Origin: Sedimentisphaerales bacterium
Lineage (GTDB): Bacteria > Planctomycetota > Phycisphaerae > Sedimentisphaerales > Anaerobacaceae
Direction of reading: 5' to 3'
NCBI GenBank assembly: GCA_016935195.1
Contig: JAFGRL010000163.1
Coordinates: 1-45,838, forward strand
Length of the DNA stretch: 45,838 nucleotides
The position numbers were made by a program, and so were the translations under genes. Positions 44,996-45,838 of this stretch are shown here, one piece after another (position 1 is the first letter of the stretch; every line of letters begins with the position of its first letter). Below the pieces are notes generated by a model. It saw nothing but the letters and a program-made list of their open reading frames with translations, was not told the DNA's origin and did no database searches.

Positions 44996-45838
44996 ATGTA
45001 TAACGGCAGAACAATTGTTCACGTAACACACGAGGCTGCAGGCAAGGTTGGTGGTATTGGTGCTGTCCTGCAGGGGCTTTTTACCTGCAAATCCTACCTT
45101 GAATCTGTAAACAGATCGTTAGTAATAGGCCCTTTGTTTACCACCGATGGGTCAGTGCTGGACCGCCTTGGCGAAGATGGTGAGGTACTTTATTCATCTG
45201 TGGACGGCTTAATTAAAAGTGGTTATGCATCAGCCTTTAAAAAAATAGAAAGTTTTTATAATGCAGGCATTGTTTATGGAAGACGAACATTCACAAACAA
45301 ACAAACGGGCATAGCAAGCTCTCCCGAGGTAGTGCTTGTTGACGTCAGAAATATGGACACCGGGCCTGTCGACGAATTCAAAAGGCGGCTTTTTGAGGAA
45401 TTTGGTGTTCGCAGCGACCTATACGAGCATTTATGGGAGTACGAACAGTATGTCAGAATGGCGCCTGTAGCTATCGAGATTCTAAAAGCAATTGGTGTCG
45501 GCAAAAACTCAACCGTTGTGATGGCCCACGAGTTTATGGGAATGCCCACGGCGCTGGCGGCTATTCTCGAACCCTGCTGTGATTTCAAGACTGTTTTTTA
45601 TGCTCATGAGGTCGCTACGATGCGGCGTATAGTGGAAAATCACCCCGGCCACGACGCAATGTTCTACAATGTGATAGATAGCACTCGCGACGAAGACCTT
45701 TATGTTGCGGATGTATTTGGAAACCAGAATCCATACTTCAAACATCCTCTGATAAAAGCTTCAAAGTTTTGTGATATGATATTTGCGGTGGGCAGCCATG
45801 TGCCCGGGGAACTGCATTTTCTGGGGCCGGATTTTGAC
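44996..45838 (+). CDS. Glycogen/starch-synthase-like glycosyltransferase, 5' part
   Basis: The frame opens at ATG 44996-44998 behind AGAAGGG and runs to the window edge (281 codons), so the C-terminal donor domain is missing. The opening IVHVTHEAAGKVGGIGAVLQGL carries the K-x-G-G substrate loop of glycogen synthase type GT-B enzymes. Later VVMAHEFMGMPTALAAIL and FKTVFYAHEVATMRRIVENH have the conserved His/Glu-rich acceptor-domain motifs of this group. It probably builds alpha-glucan from a nucleotide sugar, but the GT5 or GT4 assignment needs the missing half. A TATAAT at 44821-44826 lies 170 bases upstream with a weak -35, in a 215-bp spacer that shows no gene. Confidence 0.75.
   Translation, partial: MYNGRTIVHVTHEAAGKVGGIGAVLQGLFTCKSYLESVNRSLVIGPLFTTDGSVLDRLGEDGEVLYSSVDGLIKSGYASAFKKIESFYNAGIVYGRRTFTNKQTGIASSPEVVLVDVRNMDTGPVDEFKRRLFEEFGVRSDLYEHLWEYEQYVRMAPVAIEILKAIGVGKNSTVVMAHEFMGMPTALAAILEPCCDFKTVFYAHEVATMRRIVENHPGHDAMFYNVIDSTRDEDLYVADVFGNQNPYFKHPLIKASKFCDMIFAVGSHVPGELHFLGPDFD

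Overview
The window reads as chromosomal DNA of an anaerobic-type Planctomycetota, most likely class Phycisphaerae (Sedimentisphaerales-like). This is an inference from the protein repertoire: dockerin-type calcium repeats on secreted proteins with no cohesin in view, a giant subtilisin/beta-helix surface protein, FN3-like and galactose-binding-like surface modules, secreted proteins of the DUF6263 type, and TTG starts mixed with ATG. Nothing looks like phage, an insertion sequence, a CRISPR array or an integron. No rRNA or tRNA gene was seen.

Layout. 1-8058 (minus strand): the 5' part of a TrkH/KtrB cation-uptake subunit, recG, pcm, a NarL-type response regulator, a multi-PAS histidine kinase split by an apparent one-base frameshift, and a NYN-domain nuclease-like gene. 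8162-12184 (minus): a pyrimidine operon pyrR-pyrB-(secreted DUF6263-like)-pyrC. The secreted gene seems to start at ACG, and three heptanucleotide microrepeat arrays sit at gene edges or inside pyrC. 12466-16941 (plus): a dockerin subtilase lacking the canonical catalytic Asp, then aroA and a divergent aroC-like gene. 17056-31014 (minus): a TPR-like exported protein, an orphan secretin that shares two N-terminal blocks with it, and a 3169-residue subtilase/beta-helix/dockerin/FN3 protein. This is the most system-like locus in the window. 31140-36225 (plus): tsaB, a secreted TIM-barrel/HEAT protein and a secreted FN3/half-dockerin protein. 36242-39021 (minus): a receiver-only protein, groES, groEL and a small membrane protein. 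39457-40572 (plus): a GT4 glycosyltransferase. 40581-43808 (minus): queC-queE, pdxJ and dapA, with a candidate plus-strand small RNA between queE and pdxJ. 43879-end (plus): queF, a zinc-ribbon protein and the 5' part of a glycogen-synthase-like glycosyltransferase.

How it fits together. Housekeeping functions dominate: pyrimidine, chorismate, lysine/cell-wall and PLP synthesis, queuosine and t6A tRNA modification, chaperonin, and recombination repair. The accessory part is a cell-surface theme of proteases, beta-helix and dockerin proteins and a secretin. The TPR protein, secretin and giant protease may form one export-and-display unit. That is a hypothesis from gene order and paralogy only.
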